A stretch of DNA of 64,000 nucleotides, from contig OX439130.1 of the NCBI GenBank assembly GCA_949318235.1, forward strand, positions 42,545,040-42,609,039, in the 5' to 3' direction. Of this stretch, positions 46,300 to 57,709 are shown one piece after another (the first letter of the stretch is position 1; the number at the start of each line of letters is the position of its first letter). The notes under the pieces are model-generated. The model ran no database searches, had not been told where the DNA came from, and saw only the letters and a list, made by a program, of their open reading frames with translations. Both the position numbers and the translations under genes were made by a program. The DNA is from Ecdyonurus torrentis (lineage: Eukaryota; Arthropoda; Insecta; Ephemeroptera; Heptageniidae).

Positions 46300-48020
46300 A
46301 TGATTTCTCCTATCGCTCGACTTGTATCTCGAAGAATAAATCAGCGTAGTGTAAGTAAAAAATATGTTTAATTTAAATTTTATATGTAACACTTAAGATA
46401 GTGCTTTAAATATATTAATATTTCACGACCTTCTAACCGGACTTTGGCAATGCCCTTGTCAAGGTCTCTATATATATACACTCATTTTGAAGTGCGTGTA
46501 GTTTAGGTGAATTTTGTCTTGTTTATGACTAACATTTTAATTATTATTAGTTGCAATTTACTAATTAATAATTCTAACAACTTGTTATTGATAGCTGGCT
46601 ACTTGGTATGAGTCCAGCAAGGAGGTGGCGGTAAAGATGGTGCCTGACTTTGTGGATATGTCTTCGGTAAATGGGAGCTTGTTTGCGCTTGTTTGTATAG
46701 GCTTTGAAACGTGTGTAGCATATTGTGCTTGTATAAATATGCTGTATTTGTTGTGCATGAATGTTTTGTGGTTATTGTTTAAAAAATCATTATTTTTAAG
46801 TATGTATGTACGTATGTATGTACATACATAATGCATACATTTTTGACAGCAAATTTGTAAGTCCGTCACTATATACACATAATGTATGTAGTATTGCATC
46901 ATACTACATAATATAGGCATGATAACATAATATGTATAATAATATACATTATGCATGTATGTTTTTGGCAGGCTGAAATTATGGTTATGTAATTCGCGTA
47001 AAAAGCATGCACATAATATGCTTACCTTAGACCTTGGATATTTTAATAAAAATTATTATCTTATTAAGATACGTAATCAATTTAATATGTTACGCATTTT
47101 AAATACATATATATGCATTTCATACATACTATACATGTCATAATTATATCAGTACATACACATGTGATAATTTCATCATATATTTATATTTTTAAATTGC
47201 TCTTTATATTACAAAGAATAAAATTTATTTTTATCTTTGAAGTACTATTTGTTTTGATAAGGCAAGAGCAACTTTGTGGTAGCTGGTAGCTACTCAAATA
47301 ATACTGCTTTATCTTCTTATAAGTCCCTAGAAAATATTAAGTACTCTCTACTCTCACCAAAACTGTTGAAAACCTCACTCAAATAACTTGCTGTCAAATG
47401 GCAATTTTGTAACTTCTCATCAAAATGGAGAAAAAAACAAAACAATATAATTATGGAGTGAGTGTACTTGCAATTTTTGTAGGGAATTTGTCATCTATTG
47501 ACCTTGTTAGTACAGTATGCCATGTATTATGTAACTTCATATATACAGATACAAAATATAGTTTTACAGAGTAAAACTAGCTTTGAAAATAATTCTTTGA
47601 AGATTTTAAATGCATGTCTTTTGTGTGTGTTTGTTCAGCTAGTACCTATGGCTGGCTTTATTGAAATTTCATAAAACTGGAAATAAAAAGTATTATTATG
47701 TATAAAATAGTATGGTAGATTTTTATTATTATTATTAAATCTATAAATTTTGTCACAGAAAATGCCAGTTACAAACAGAAGCATTGTGGCTCTGTCAAAT
47801 TTAAAAATATGTTTAAATGAAATTACTTCTGGTAGAGTGTTGTTATTGCTTTTTAATATTGATCAGACATTTGTTATGCCACAACATATTATGCATAATT
47901 AAGGAGAATAAACCATCATGGTTAGGTTGATGATGTAAAGAAAAGGGAAGAGAAAACCAGCAAGAGCCTTACCATAGTGAAGAGAGTCCCATAGTTTGGC
48001 AAAAGTCTTTCTAGCAAAAG

Positions 48021-48054
<34 letters not shown>

Positions 48055-51000
48055 ATAGCTTTTGCCATTAAACTCCAAGAAAAATTGGAGTATATGTGTG
48101 GAGCCTTCTTCAGTCCTTACAGATCGACTCAGAGAAACTATGGTTTCCTCTGTCCTTTTCTTTACTTCAACATAATATATAATTATTATACTTTGCTGAT
48201 ATCATATCTTGGTATTTTATATTTTATTGAGTGCTTTAAAAAAATGCAACTTCTGAAAGAAAACAACCAACCTCTATTTACAGAAGGCGTTGGCACCTTT
48301 CTTCACATCCTCCAAAACATTTGCTTCAGAGGCCACTTTTGATACCAGGGTAAGTTACTTAAATAAATAACCTGTATTGCTTTGTATATGAACCATATTT
48401 TAAAGTTCCATCTTGTGGTTCTAGCCATTCAAGTTGCACAAATTGGAAGAGGGTCCATCCACACGAGTAACAGTCACTCGAGATGATGCTCTTCTCTTCT
48501 ACAAACAAATGTTGATGATTCGTCGTCTGGAAACTGCATCAGGAAATCTGTATAAAGAAAAAGTTATTCGTGGATTTTGCCATCTCTACTCTGGACAGGT
48601 AAAATCTGATAATTTTTGCCTTTCTATAGAAATTGAAAGATTAATTATAAATATACTAACAGCTTTGACTATTTACATACAGTACCTTTTTACTTCCAAG
48701 AATGAAATGGTATTGTTTAATCATGCATGCAACTTAATTAGTTCCATATTAGTATAAAAAAGAGGTGAAATAAATTACATATGGCACTGTCGAATTTTTT
48801 TTTTTTTCCTTAACTAAATTAAACATAAACTATGTTTGTGAAACATTTCCATGTTTTCATTTTTAGGAAGCATGTGCTGTGGGTATGAGAGCCTCCATGG
48901 GCCCTCTAGATGGCATCATCTCGTCATATCGTACTCATGGCTGGACATACCTGATGGGAGTGAATGCTCTTGGAGTGCTGGCTGAGCTGACTGGGCGTAA
49001 GTCTGGCTGTGCTCGTGGCAAGGGAGGCTCTATGCACATGTATGCTCCAAATTTCTATGGAGGCAACGGAATTGTAGGTGCTCAAGTTCCACTAGGAGTG
49101 GGAGTTGCTCTTGCTTGCAAATATCGTGGTGAGAAAGGAGTTTGCTTTACTTTGTATGGAGATGGTGCAGCCAACCAGGGACAGATCTTTGAGGTAAGAA
49201 TTTCAACTGAAATGTGTGCAATACACAAGGAATGTGTATTACTAATTACTGACTTAATATTACAGGCATATAATATGGCTAAGTTATGGCATGTACCTTG
49301 CATCTTTGTATGTGAAAACAATGGCTACGGCATGGGAACCAGTGCTGATAGAGCCTCTGCTAACACTGCATACTACACACGAGGAGATTATGTTCCAGGA
49401 ATATGGGTGAGATGCACATTCAAATTTTATTTACATTCAGTGTTAACTAATAATATAATTCTTGTTAGCTCAATTTGACCCAATACTGGGAAATATTAGA
49501 GTAAATTATGTAATTGGATAAAAAGAAAAGTACTGTACATCTCATAAACTGTTGCATATTGTTTACTTGATGTTATCCTTTGTCTGTTTAGGTTGATGGA
49601 ATGGATGTTTTGGCAGTGAGAGAAGCAGCTAGATTTGCTGTGGAGTATTGCAACTCAGGCAAGGGCCCTCTTGTGCTAGAAACAGCCACATATCGCTACT
49701 CTGGTCACTCCATGTCTGACCCCGGCACCAGCTACAGAACCAGAGATGAAATTCAAGAAGTGCGGCAAACCAGGGATCCTATTACTTCATTCAGGGAGAG
49801 AATTATCTCTACTGAAATGGCATCTGCTGAAGAAATTAAGGTAAAAAAAAAAAGTTACAACATTTATACTGTTTGTAAGCCTTACCCTACGGTGCAGAAA
49901 CACGCATGGTCTCAATGTTCAAGGGGAAAAAAATAGGCTTTACTTTTTTATGTATGTTGTGGGTAGTTTTGAGAGGTAGATAATAACAACACAGAACTAA
50001 CAAGGTACGTTTGCGACTTGTCAGAAAGATTTTGAGCTAAAATTTGGTACATAGGTAGATTTTTTGACCCTAAGTAAGGAATCGTTGTCAAAATCGGCGG
50101 AGCAGTTGATTTGGGGGCGTGGCCGGCTAAAGAAAAATCGACGATTTAACATGGGGTTAAATGGGGACTAAAAAATAATTTTTGCAGCTTAACCACTGAA
50201 ACGTCGAACAGTATGTAAAAAGTGACGCTGATTACGAATATCTACTTTAAAATTCAATAAACCTAAAATTAGAGTCACTGGAGACCCTAGAAGTTCCCGA
50301 AATGGGCTCATATCTATACTACGGACACTTCTATTAGCCTTGTAAATTTGTGAAAATATTTTTGCGCAATTTTATGCACACAGTAAGTAAGAAAATTAAA
50401 TTTCCAATCAATTGATGTGCATAACATTAGTTTTTAGTAAAAATATCAGCTTCCAGAGGCCCTGGAACGTGCAACTCTTTCAATATTTCGTGCTTCAAGT
50501 TATAAATACATGGGGTTAAATGGGGCAGTTTGCTACTGATTTTTGAAAACAAATCATAACTTACGTAAAAGGTATGATAATGTAGTAAAACTGTTAAATC
50601 ACATAAAAAATGATTTGTTTTATTGATTCATGTACGCAAAGTGCCATACAGTTGTGCAAGGCAAGCACAAGGGTCGGTTAAAGTGGGCTGTATATCCCTT
50701 TCATCGGTAAAGTCTGGCTGCTGCAAAATGCATTAAAAAAGTGACTCTTCGATACGTAATATTTTATAACTTTAAAAATATAAAAGATAGAGACTTGAGC
50801 CCAGCAAAGCTTTTATTCTCGATCGTATTTAGCGTCTATCCATGTTCATTAGATTGCTCTGTTGACATTTTTTGTCCTCGCAAAAAGGGACCCAAAAAAG
50901 GTCCAAATTTTAACGTTTTTTCACCATACGCGGGACCATGTTGAGACAATTTAAACATACACAAATCAAACAAGTAGCATTTTTTGCGCTCTTTGTGATT

Positions 51001-54000
51001 ATTGTCAATGAAAAACTGATATTTGATTTATTTTTTCTCTATAGCGAAAAAAAACATTTTTTCACCCTCCGAGACATTTTTTCACCCCCTTGCTCGATTT
51101 TTTGAGTAAAAAACTTTTTGTCTCAAAATACATTATTATACATATTTATAGGTCAATTTTAACACGAAAAAGACGATTATGGAAGAATTTTTCAAAAAAT
51201 CTCACTTTTGAGCGCGTAGTTTTAAATTCAAAATTTTGCCCTATTTAAATACATGTAATGAGCAACGATAAACAAAGAGAAGTGGCAATTTCAATACAAT
51301 GATGATGTTTTATTAGCTATGAGAGCCAAAAAGATAGCAAATAAATATAAATAATAAAAAATATTAATAACTGCTTTAAAGGAAAATTTTATTTTTCTTA
51401 TAATATATCTATAGAGTATTTCCTACGTAATTCGAGTGGGGAAAAAAACCTTTAAAGGCACTATAAAAGAGAGTCAACCTAATAGCAGCAACACCATTGT
51501 GTTTCTACAACTTTCACCTTTATCAAGTAAGGTCAATCGTTTATTTAAAAAAATAAATTTGGTCAATCGTTCCCTCTGACATTCAATCAGGAAATCAATC
51601 AATCAATAGGTTATTTAAAGAGTCAATCAATTTGTGTGTCAATATAAGTCTCTCCATCTATCAATCCTACAGCCAATCAGAAAGTTAACTTGTCAATTAG
51701 AAAGTCAACTAGTCAATTTTCAAGTCATATAGAACGTCAACTAGTCAATTATAAAGTCAACCAGTCAATTATCAAGTCAATCAGAAAGTCAACTAGTCAA
51801 TTATAAATTTAATCAAAAAGTCAACTAGTCAATTATCAAGTCAGCCATAAAGTCAACTAGTCAATTATTAAGTCAATCAGAAAGTCAACTAGTCAATTAT
51901 AAATTTAATCAAAAAGTTAACTAGTCAATTATCAAGTCAATCATAAAGTCAACTAGTCAATTATTAAGTCAATCAGAAAGTCAACTAGTCAATTATAAAT
52001 TCAATCAAAAAGTCAACTAGTCAATTATCAAGTCATTCATAAAGTCAACTAATCAATTATCAAGTCAATCAGATAGTCAACTAGTTAATTTTCAAGTCAA
52101 TCAGTTAGTTAACTGGACAATTATAAAGTCAATCAAAAAGTCAACTAGTCAATTATCAAGTCAGTCATAAAGTCAACTAGTCATTTTTCAAGTCAATCAG
52201 ATAGTCAACTAGTCAATTAAAAAGTTAATCAAAAGTTAACTAGTCAATTATCATGTCAATCAGAAAATCAACTAGAAATACCCGGTCTATCGAAACATTA
52301 ACTAATTGATAAATTGGTTTTCTGATTGACTGATTGAATAGTTGACTATCAGAATGACTTGAAAATTGAATAGTTGACTTTATGACTGACTTGATAATTG
52401 ACTGGTTGACTTTTTAATTGACTTTATGATTGACTAGTTGACTATCTGATTGACTTGGTAATTAATTAGTTGACTGTCTGATTGACTTGATAATTGACTA
52501 GTTGACTATCTGAATGACTTGATAATTGTTTAGTTGAATATCTGAATGAATTGAAAATTGACTACTTGACTATCTGAATGACTTGAAAATTGACTAGTTG
52601 ACTTTATGAATGACTTGATAATTGACTAGTTGACTTTTTGATTGAATTTATAATTGACTAGTTGACTTTCTGATTGACTTAATAATTGACTAGTTGACTT
52701 TATGATTGACTTGATAATTGACTAGTTGACTTTTTGATTAAATTTATAATTGACTAGTTGACTTTCTGATTGACTTAATAATTGACTAGTTGACTTTATG
52801 GCTGACTTGATAATTGACTAGTTGACTTTTTGATTAAATTTATAATTGACTAGTTGACTTTCTGATTGACTTGATAATTGACTGGTTGACTTTATAATTG
52901 ACTAGTTGACGTTCTATATGACTTGAAAATTGACTAGTTGACTTTCTAATTGACAAGTTAACTTTCTGATTGGCTGTAGGATTGATAGATGGAGAGACTT
53001 ATATTGACACACAAATTGATTGACTCTTTAAATAACCTATTGATTGATTGATTTCCTGATTGAATGTCAGAGGGAACGATTGACCAAATTTATTTTTTTA
53101 AATAAACGATTGACCTTACTTGATAAAGGTGAAAGTTGTAGAAACACAATGGTGTTGCTGCTATTAGGTTGACTCTCTTTTATAGTGCCTTTAAAGGTTT
53201 TTTTCCCCACTCGAATTACGTAGGAAATACTCTATAGATATATTATAAGAAAAATAAAATTTTCCTTTAAAGCAGTTATTAATATTTTTTATTATTTATA
53301 TTTATTTGCTATCTTTTTGGCTCTCATAGCTAATAAAACATCATCATCGTATTGAAATTGCCACTTCTCTTTGTTTATCGTTGCTCATTACATGTATTTA
53401 AATAGGGCAAAATTTTGAATTTAAAACTACGCGCTCAAAAGTGAGATTTTTTGAAAAATTCTTCCATAATCGTCTTTTTCGTGTTAAAATTGACCTATAA
53501 ATATGTATAATAATGTATTTTGAGACAAAAAGTTTTTTACTCAAAAAATCGAGCAAGGGGGTGAAAAAATGTCTCGGAGGGTGAAAAAATGTTTTTTTTC
53601 GCTATAGAGAAAAAATAAATCAAATATCAGTTTTTCATTGACAATAATCACAAAGAGCGCAAAAAATGCTACTTGTTTGATTTGTGTATGTTTAAATTGT
53701 CTCAACATGGTCCCGCGTATGGTGAAAAAACGTTAAAATTTGGACCTTTTTTGGGTCCCTTTTTGCGAGGACAAAAAATGTCAACAGAGCAATCTAATGA
53801 ACATGGATAGACGCTAAATACGATCGAGAATAAAAGCTTTGCTGGGCTCAAGTCTCTATCTTTTATATTTTTAAAGTTATAAAATATTACGTATCGAAGA
53901 GTCACTTTTTTAATGCATTTTGCAGCAGCCAGACTTTACCGATGAAAGGGATATACAGCCCACTTTAACCGACCCTTGTGCTTGCCTTGCACAACTGTAT

Positions 54001-55606
54001 GGCACTTTGCGTACATGAATCAATAAAACAAATAATTTTTTATGTGATTTAACAGTTTTACTACATTATCATACCTTTTACGTAAGTTATGATTTGTTTT
54101 CAAAAATCAGTAGCAAACTGCCCCATTTAACCCCATGTATTTATAACTTGAAGCACGAAATATTGAAAGAGTTGCACGTTCCAGGGCCTCTGGAAGCTGA
54201 TATTTTTACTAAAAACTAATGTTATGCACATCAATTGATTGGAAATTTAATTTTCTTACTTACTGTGTGCATAAAATTGCGCAAAAATATTTTCACAAAT
54301 TTACAAGGCTAATAGAAGTGTCCGTAGTATAGATATGAGCCCATTTCGGGAACTTCTAGGGTCTCCAGTGACTCTAATTTTAGGTTTATTGAATTTTAAA
54401 GTAGATATTCGTAATCAGCGTCACTTTTTACATACTGTTCGACGTTTCAGTGGTTAAGCTGCAAAAATTATTTTTTAGTCCCCATTTAACCCCATGTTAA
54501 ATCGTCGATTTTTCTTTAGCCGGCCACGCCCCCAAATCAACTGCTCCGCCGATTTTGACAACGATTCCTTACTTAGGGTCAAAAAATCTACCTATGTACC
54601 AAATTTTAGCTCAAAATCTTTCTGACAAGTCGCAAACGTACCTTGTAAGCAATAATACAAGTGACAGCAATTGAGTACAATGGGTGTCTAAAAATGTATA
54701 ATTCGTATGGCACGTAAATTTGATGTCTGTCAAGCGATAAATCTCTGTTACATCAGTGTAAACAAATAGAACCTCTTTCACATGGTTTTAAAACTGATGA
54801 GCGTTGACAAATGCCGGCAGATACTTATGGGTAAAGCTGGCAGCACCCAGCTTTCTGTCCGTCAAAATGACAGATAGCAATTGATGCATGTAAACAGTTT
54901 GTACATGTTTACATTTGTTCCATCCATTGGTATCTGTCAGTTTTTATTTTGTCAGGACTCATTCTCTTTTGAAAGGTGTAAATTTGCCTAACCATTAGTT
55001 TGCAGCAATATTCAATGACAGACATCAAATTTACATGACAAGTGAATGATACTTAAAGTGCAGTATGTAAATATTTAGTCAGCAGAATTTTCCAAATATG
55101 AAGCATTTAGTAAGCATCATTTTCATTTTTTTTTTCTTTTTTTAATTAATCAAATAATATATTTTTATACTTTGTAACATTTATACAGTATATACAACCG
55201 CGATGTTTTTTCCCTAATATAATTTAATAAGGATCACAGGATTAAGAGAGTGTAATATTCTATTATTATTATGTATTATTTTATGTTATGAAGTGTTGTA
55301 TTATTATTCACATCCTTCAGTATTGATTACAAATAATCAGCTACAGTATACTATACATAAAAGCTATATTTTTAAAGATACATATAGGTTAACTTGTTTT
55401 GTTTTTTTCTCTTGCAGGCAATTGAATCTGAAATAAAGAAGGAGGTAGATGAAGCTACAAAGAAGGCCCGTTCTGACTCAGAGATTCCAATGGAAGAGCT
55501 GTCAGCTGATATTTACTCTAATCCACTAGAGACTGACATTAGAGGCGTCACTGCATTTGATGTTTTACAACACAAACGTATTGGCGTTGCCGTCAACTTG
55601 CAGTGA
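46300..55606 (+). CDS. PDHA1: pyruvate dehydrogenase E1 component subunit alpha, mitochondrial
   Basis: Exons 46300-46350, 48284-48349, 48425-48598, 48867-49193, 49266-49406, 49592-49840 and 55418-55606 give 398 aa. It is the thiamine-diphosphate subunit that decarboxylates pyruvate in the mitochondrial matrix as an alpha2beta2 tetramer with E1 beta. The presequence is basic ([15 protein letters not shown]). Family blocks are intact: [38 protein letters not shown], the ThDP motif [12 protein letters not shown]...ENN, and the phosphorylation loop [18 protein letters not shown] with the two regulatory serines. The usual ENNRYGMGT reads ENNGYGMGT here. A 72-base in-frame segment at 46595-46666 could be an extra exon. 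The last intron (49841-55417) is swollen by the 4.6-kb foldback element. A possible poly-A signal lies near 56439. Confidence 0.95.
46595..46666 (+). CDS. PDHA1: possible cassette exon of PDH E1 alpha (24 codons)
   Basis: Flanked by an acceptor (ttattgatag) and a donor (ttcg|gtaaat), 72 bases, phase 0 at both ends, open in the frame that links exon 46300-46350 to exon 48284. Inclusion would add 24 residues (starting [14 protein letters not shown]) to the end of the presequence region. The family does not need it: without it the protein has the usual length. It may be a true alternative exon or chance. Confidence 0.35.
47903..48175. mobile_element. family-B MITE copy in PDHA1 intron 1
   Basis: The left part aaaccatcatggttagg, gtaaagaaaagggaagag, aaaaccagcaagagccttac and the right part ctatggtttcctctgtccttttctttac match the family seen at 30870 and 44850, arranged as an imperfect inverted repeat with a poly-A tract (48025-48050) in the middle. 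Confidence 0.6.
50001..54645. mobile_element. 4.6-kb foldback (giant inverted repeat) element, TAA target duplication
   Basis: It begins caaggtacgtttgcgacttg and ends with the exact complement, flanked by TAA at 49998-50000 and 54646-54648. Positions mirror around 52323: arm base x pairs with 104646-x, so arms of at least 1.67 kb (50001-51670 and 52976-54645) have no net indel, and I noticed only isolated substitutions (near 50610 and 51300). The centre, 51662-52980, is itself a mirrored array of 32-bp repeats. No transposase frame is present; the 67-codon frames at 50741-50944 and 53905-53702 are the same sequence in the two arms and look non-functional. A 3-base TAA/TTA duplication is typical of PIF/Harbinger elements, so a non-autonomous Harbinger-type foldback is my inference. 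It occupies most of the last PDHA1 intron. Confidence 0.88.
51662..52980. repeat. 32-bp satellite array, inverted at its centre, core of the foldback element
   Basis: Left half is built of units like aaagtcaactagtcaattat followed by caagtcaatcag (32 bases) with variants, repeated some 18-20 times. The right half is the complement in reverse order, turning over near 52270-52330. The units include the ctag palindrome aactagt. Unit variants alternate in a higher-order pattern (ataaatttaatcaa, atcaagtcagccat, attaagtcaatcag), and the same order recurs mirrored on the right. Confidence 0.88.
54708..55045. mobile_element. possible palindromic MITE next to the foldback element
   Basis: cacgtaaatttgatgtctgtca near 54712 is matched in reverse complement by tgacagacatcaaatttacatg near 55016. 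Inside, further short inverted pairs exist (gtaaacaaat and atttgtt; tgtaaac...gtttaca), and ccggcagat/gctggcag are scattered. Ends are not fixed and a target duplication is not apparent. Confidence 0.4.
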
Positions 55607-56537
55607 GTGACTGACTCTCTCACTTCAATTCACCAGAACATAAAGCACTAGGCATTGACTGTATATATCTGCAAATTTTTCTCTTACTTTTTAAGCCATC
55701 ACATGTCTATAATAATTTTGTATCTCTAATTTACTGTGATTTTTTTGTTGTTTTATAAAGTGTATCAAACATTTTTGTTTAAAACCATATTAAAAAAAAA
55801 CATGCTCATATTCGTGCCAGTGTTGTAAGTTCTGAGGTGTCAAAGAAATCAATTCTACAAGAAAACGAAAACATGTTAATTTAAAAAGAAAATGTATAAA
55901 AATCATGTAGATTTTAAAAAGAAGAAACCTTTTTTTTTTTTTTTTTTTTTTGTATTTCAAATTTTGTTAAGTTTTTGTTAAAGTGGTTAAATATATAACC
56001 CCCTTGCCTATTGCACAATTTATTAGTAGGAAAAAGGTTGTGAGGAATTGCTTGCTATTTTTATAATAGAGCCAAAGGTAACAAAATTTAAGTATTATCA
56101 TATTGGAATCTTTTGTTAATATTTTTTGAAAAAAATAAATAAGAATAAAACTAGTCAAATATTATTGTTTTTCACATTGGTATTTCACCATAATTAATAT
56201 TGTAATTCCTCATTATAATATTAGTATTTTTTTTTTTCAATTAAATTACAATCTTGCCTATCAGAATATAGATCGGAATTTTTGTTAATATATTTTCTTT
56301 CCTTGTAAGATAAAGCTAGATAATTTCCAGTGTGATTTGCTACTCAATTGTTCCAATTCTATAAAACTATTTTGTGCAGGGAGAATTGTATGCATTTGTA
56401 AATTACACTCTAAATATTAAAATATAATTTGTGCTCTTAAATAAAGTTTTTCTTTTCTATCATTGTAGCTCTTAGGATATGCAAATAATTACATTTCACT
56501 CCATCAAGGTTACATTCAAATATAATATATTAGCTTT

Positions 56538-56717
56538 CAGGCTCGGACTGGCCATAAGAGCAAGTCCGCAATTGCAAACGTGCCCCCCCCCCCTGTTTGG
56601 AGGCCCCTAAGGCCCAAAAAGGGGCGTAACTAGGGTGTTACGCCCCCTTTGTGGCCCCTAAAGAGGGTGTTACACCCCTTTTGCGGACGAGGCCCCTTGA
56701 TTGCCAGTCCGACCCTG
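56538..56717. mobile_element. 180-bp hAT-type MITE with 8-bp target duplication
   Basis: The ends are caggctcggactggc and its near-perfect inverted copy gccagtccgaccctg. The flanking 8 bases ttagcttt are present on both sides (56530-56537 and 56718-56725). Short GC-rich interior with repeated ggcccctaa and cgccccc motifs, no coding capacity. CAGG ends plus 8-bp duplication are diagnostic of the hAT superfamily. Confidence 0.92.
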
Positions 56718-57217
56718 TTAGCTTTAATTTCTAGTAAGCAAAGATTATATTAAATATGCAATGAGGACTTATTGATAACAAATTATCTGGCATAACATTG
56801 TCTTCAATATAGGTTGGAAAGTAAAATAATAATAATTTGAATTTTAAATTAGCTAGAAATCGTGATAACGTTTATAAAAAGAAATAGCAATTACAATGTT
56901 AGCCAGTTCTCACATTGAAAATGTCTATAATATGTTGCAAGTTCTTTTGTCTGTTTATTTTAACAGGTGACATAATTCTGCAAAAGGTATGACATTATGT
57001 CTAATATACTGTATAATGTATGATCATTATCACATCCAGGGTATAATTACTAACAATCTTGAGAAATGTGAAATTAGTTAAATTAGACTTGAAGTGCGAT
57101 AGTGTAAATCGATTTTTTTTATTATAGTTATGGAAACTATCTTTATAATTTTCTATAAATATCTTATTATTATTATGTATTATAAATATAAGAAAAAAAA
57201 CATTTCGGTTTAAATTA

Positions 57218-57585
57218 CAAATCAAAGAAAAGTAATAGATAATTGAAATTAAAGCATGCTATATCGAAAGCTATATCACGCGAAAATCTTTAATTAAATA
57301 GATACAAAAAAGGGGGACGCAAAATTGCAAGCACAAGGCTGCTAAAATGAGAGAATTTTACTGCCGTGATTGAGATGATCGTCCGCAACTTGACGAAGTG
57401 GCAAAATCAGGTAGTTTGATCGCATCTCAATCACGGCAGTAAAAGTCCCTCATTTTAGCAGCCTTTGTGCTTGCAATTTTGCGTCCCCCTTTTTTGTATA
57501 TATTTAATTAAAGATTTTCGCGTAATATAGCTTTCGATATAGGGTGTGCTTTAATTTCAATTATCTATTACTTTTCTTTGATTTG
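57218..57585. mobile_element. 368-bp palindromic MITE with TTA target duplication
   Basis: It starts caaatcaaagaaaagtaata and ends with the exact complement, flanked by TTA (57215-57217, 57586-57588). The arms run about 150-170 bases with few mismatches. A TWA target duplication fits PIF/Harbinger, as for the large foldback element 2.6 kb to the left, though the terminal sequences of the two differ beyond CAA. Confidence 0.85.
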
Positions 57586-57709
57586 TTATTATTATTATTA
57601 TGTCTTTATTATATATGTTTCCGAGTTTACAGTATATACTTTTTGACTTAAAATATAAATAATACTGTATATAATTTTTTTATTTTTACCTGAATGACCT
57701 GAATCGTAG

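Larger units (their letters stand above)
55607..57709. other. region between PDHA1 and the unrecognised gene
   Basis: It contains the PDHA1 3' flank, a poly-T run (55931-55951), two small transposons with clear target duplications (56538-56717 and 57218-57585), and presumably the promoter and first exon of the next gene, which I could not identify. Confidence 0.5.

Noticed and set aside
51662..52980. Regular 32-bp repeats that look at first like a CRISPR array
   Set aside because: Repeats are directly adjacent without unique spacers, they invert at the centre, and the host is a eukaryote.
50741..53905. Two identical 67-codon frames, one in each arm of the foldback element
   Set aside because: They are the same sequence read from the two mirrored arms, use no recognisable domain and have no splice or promoter context. 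They follow from the palindrome and are not genes.
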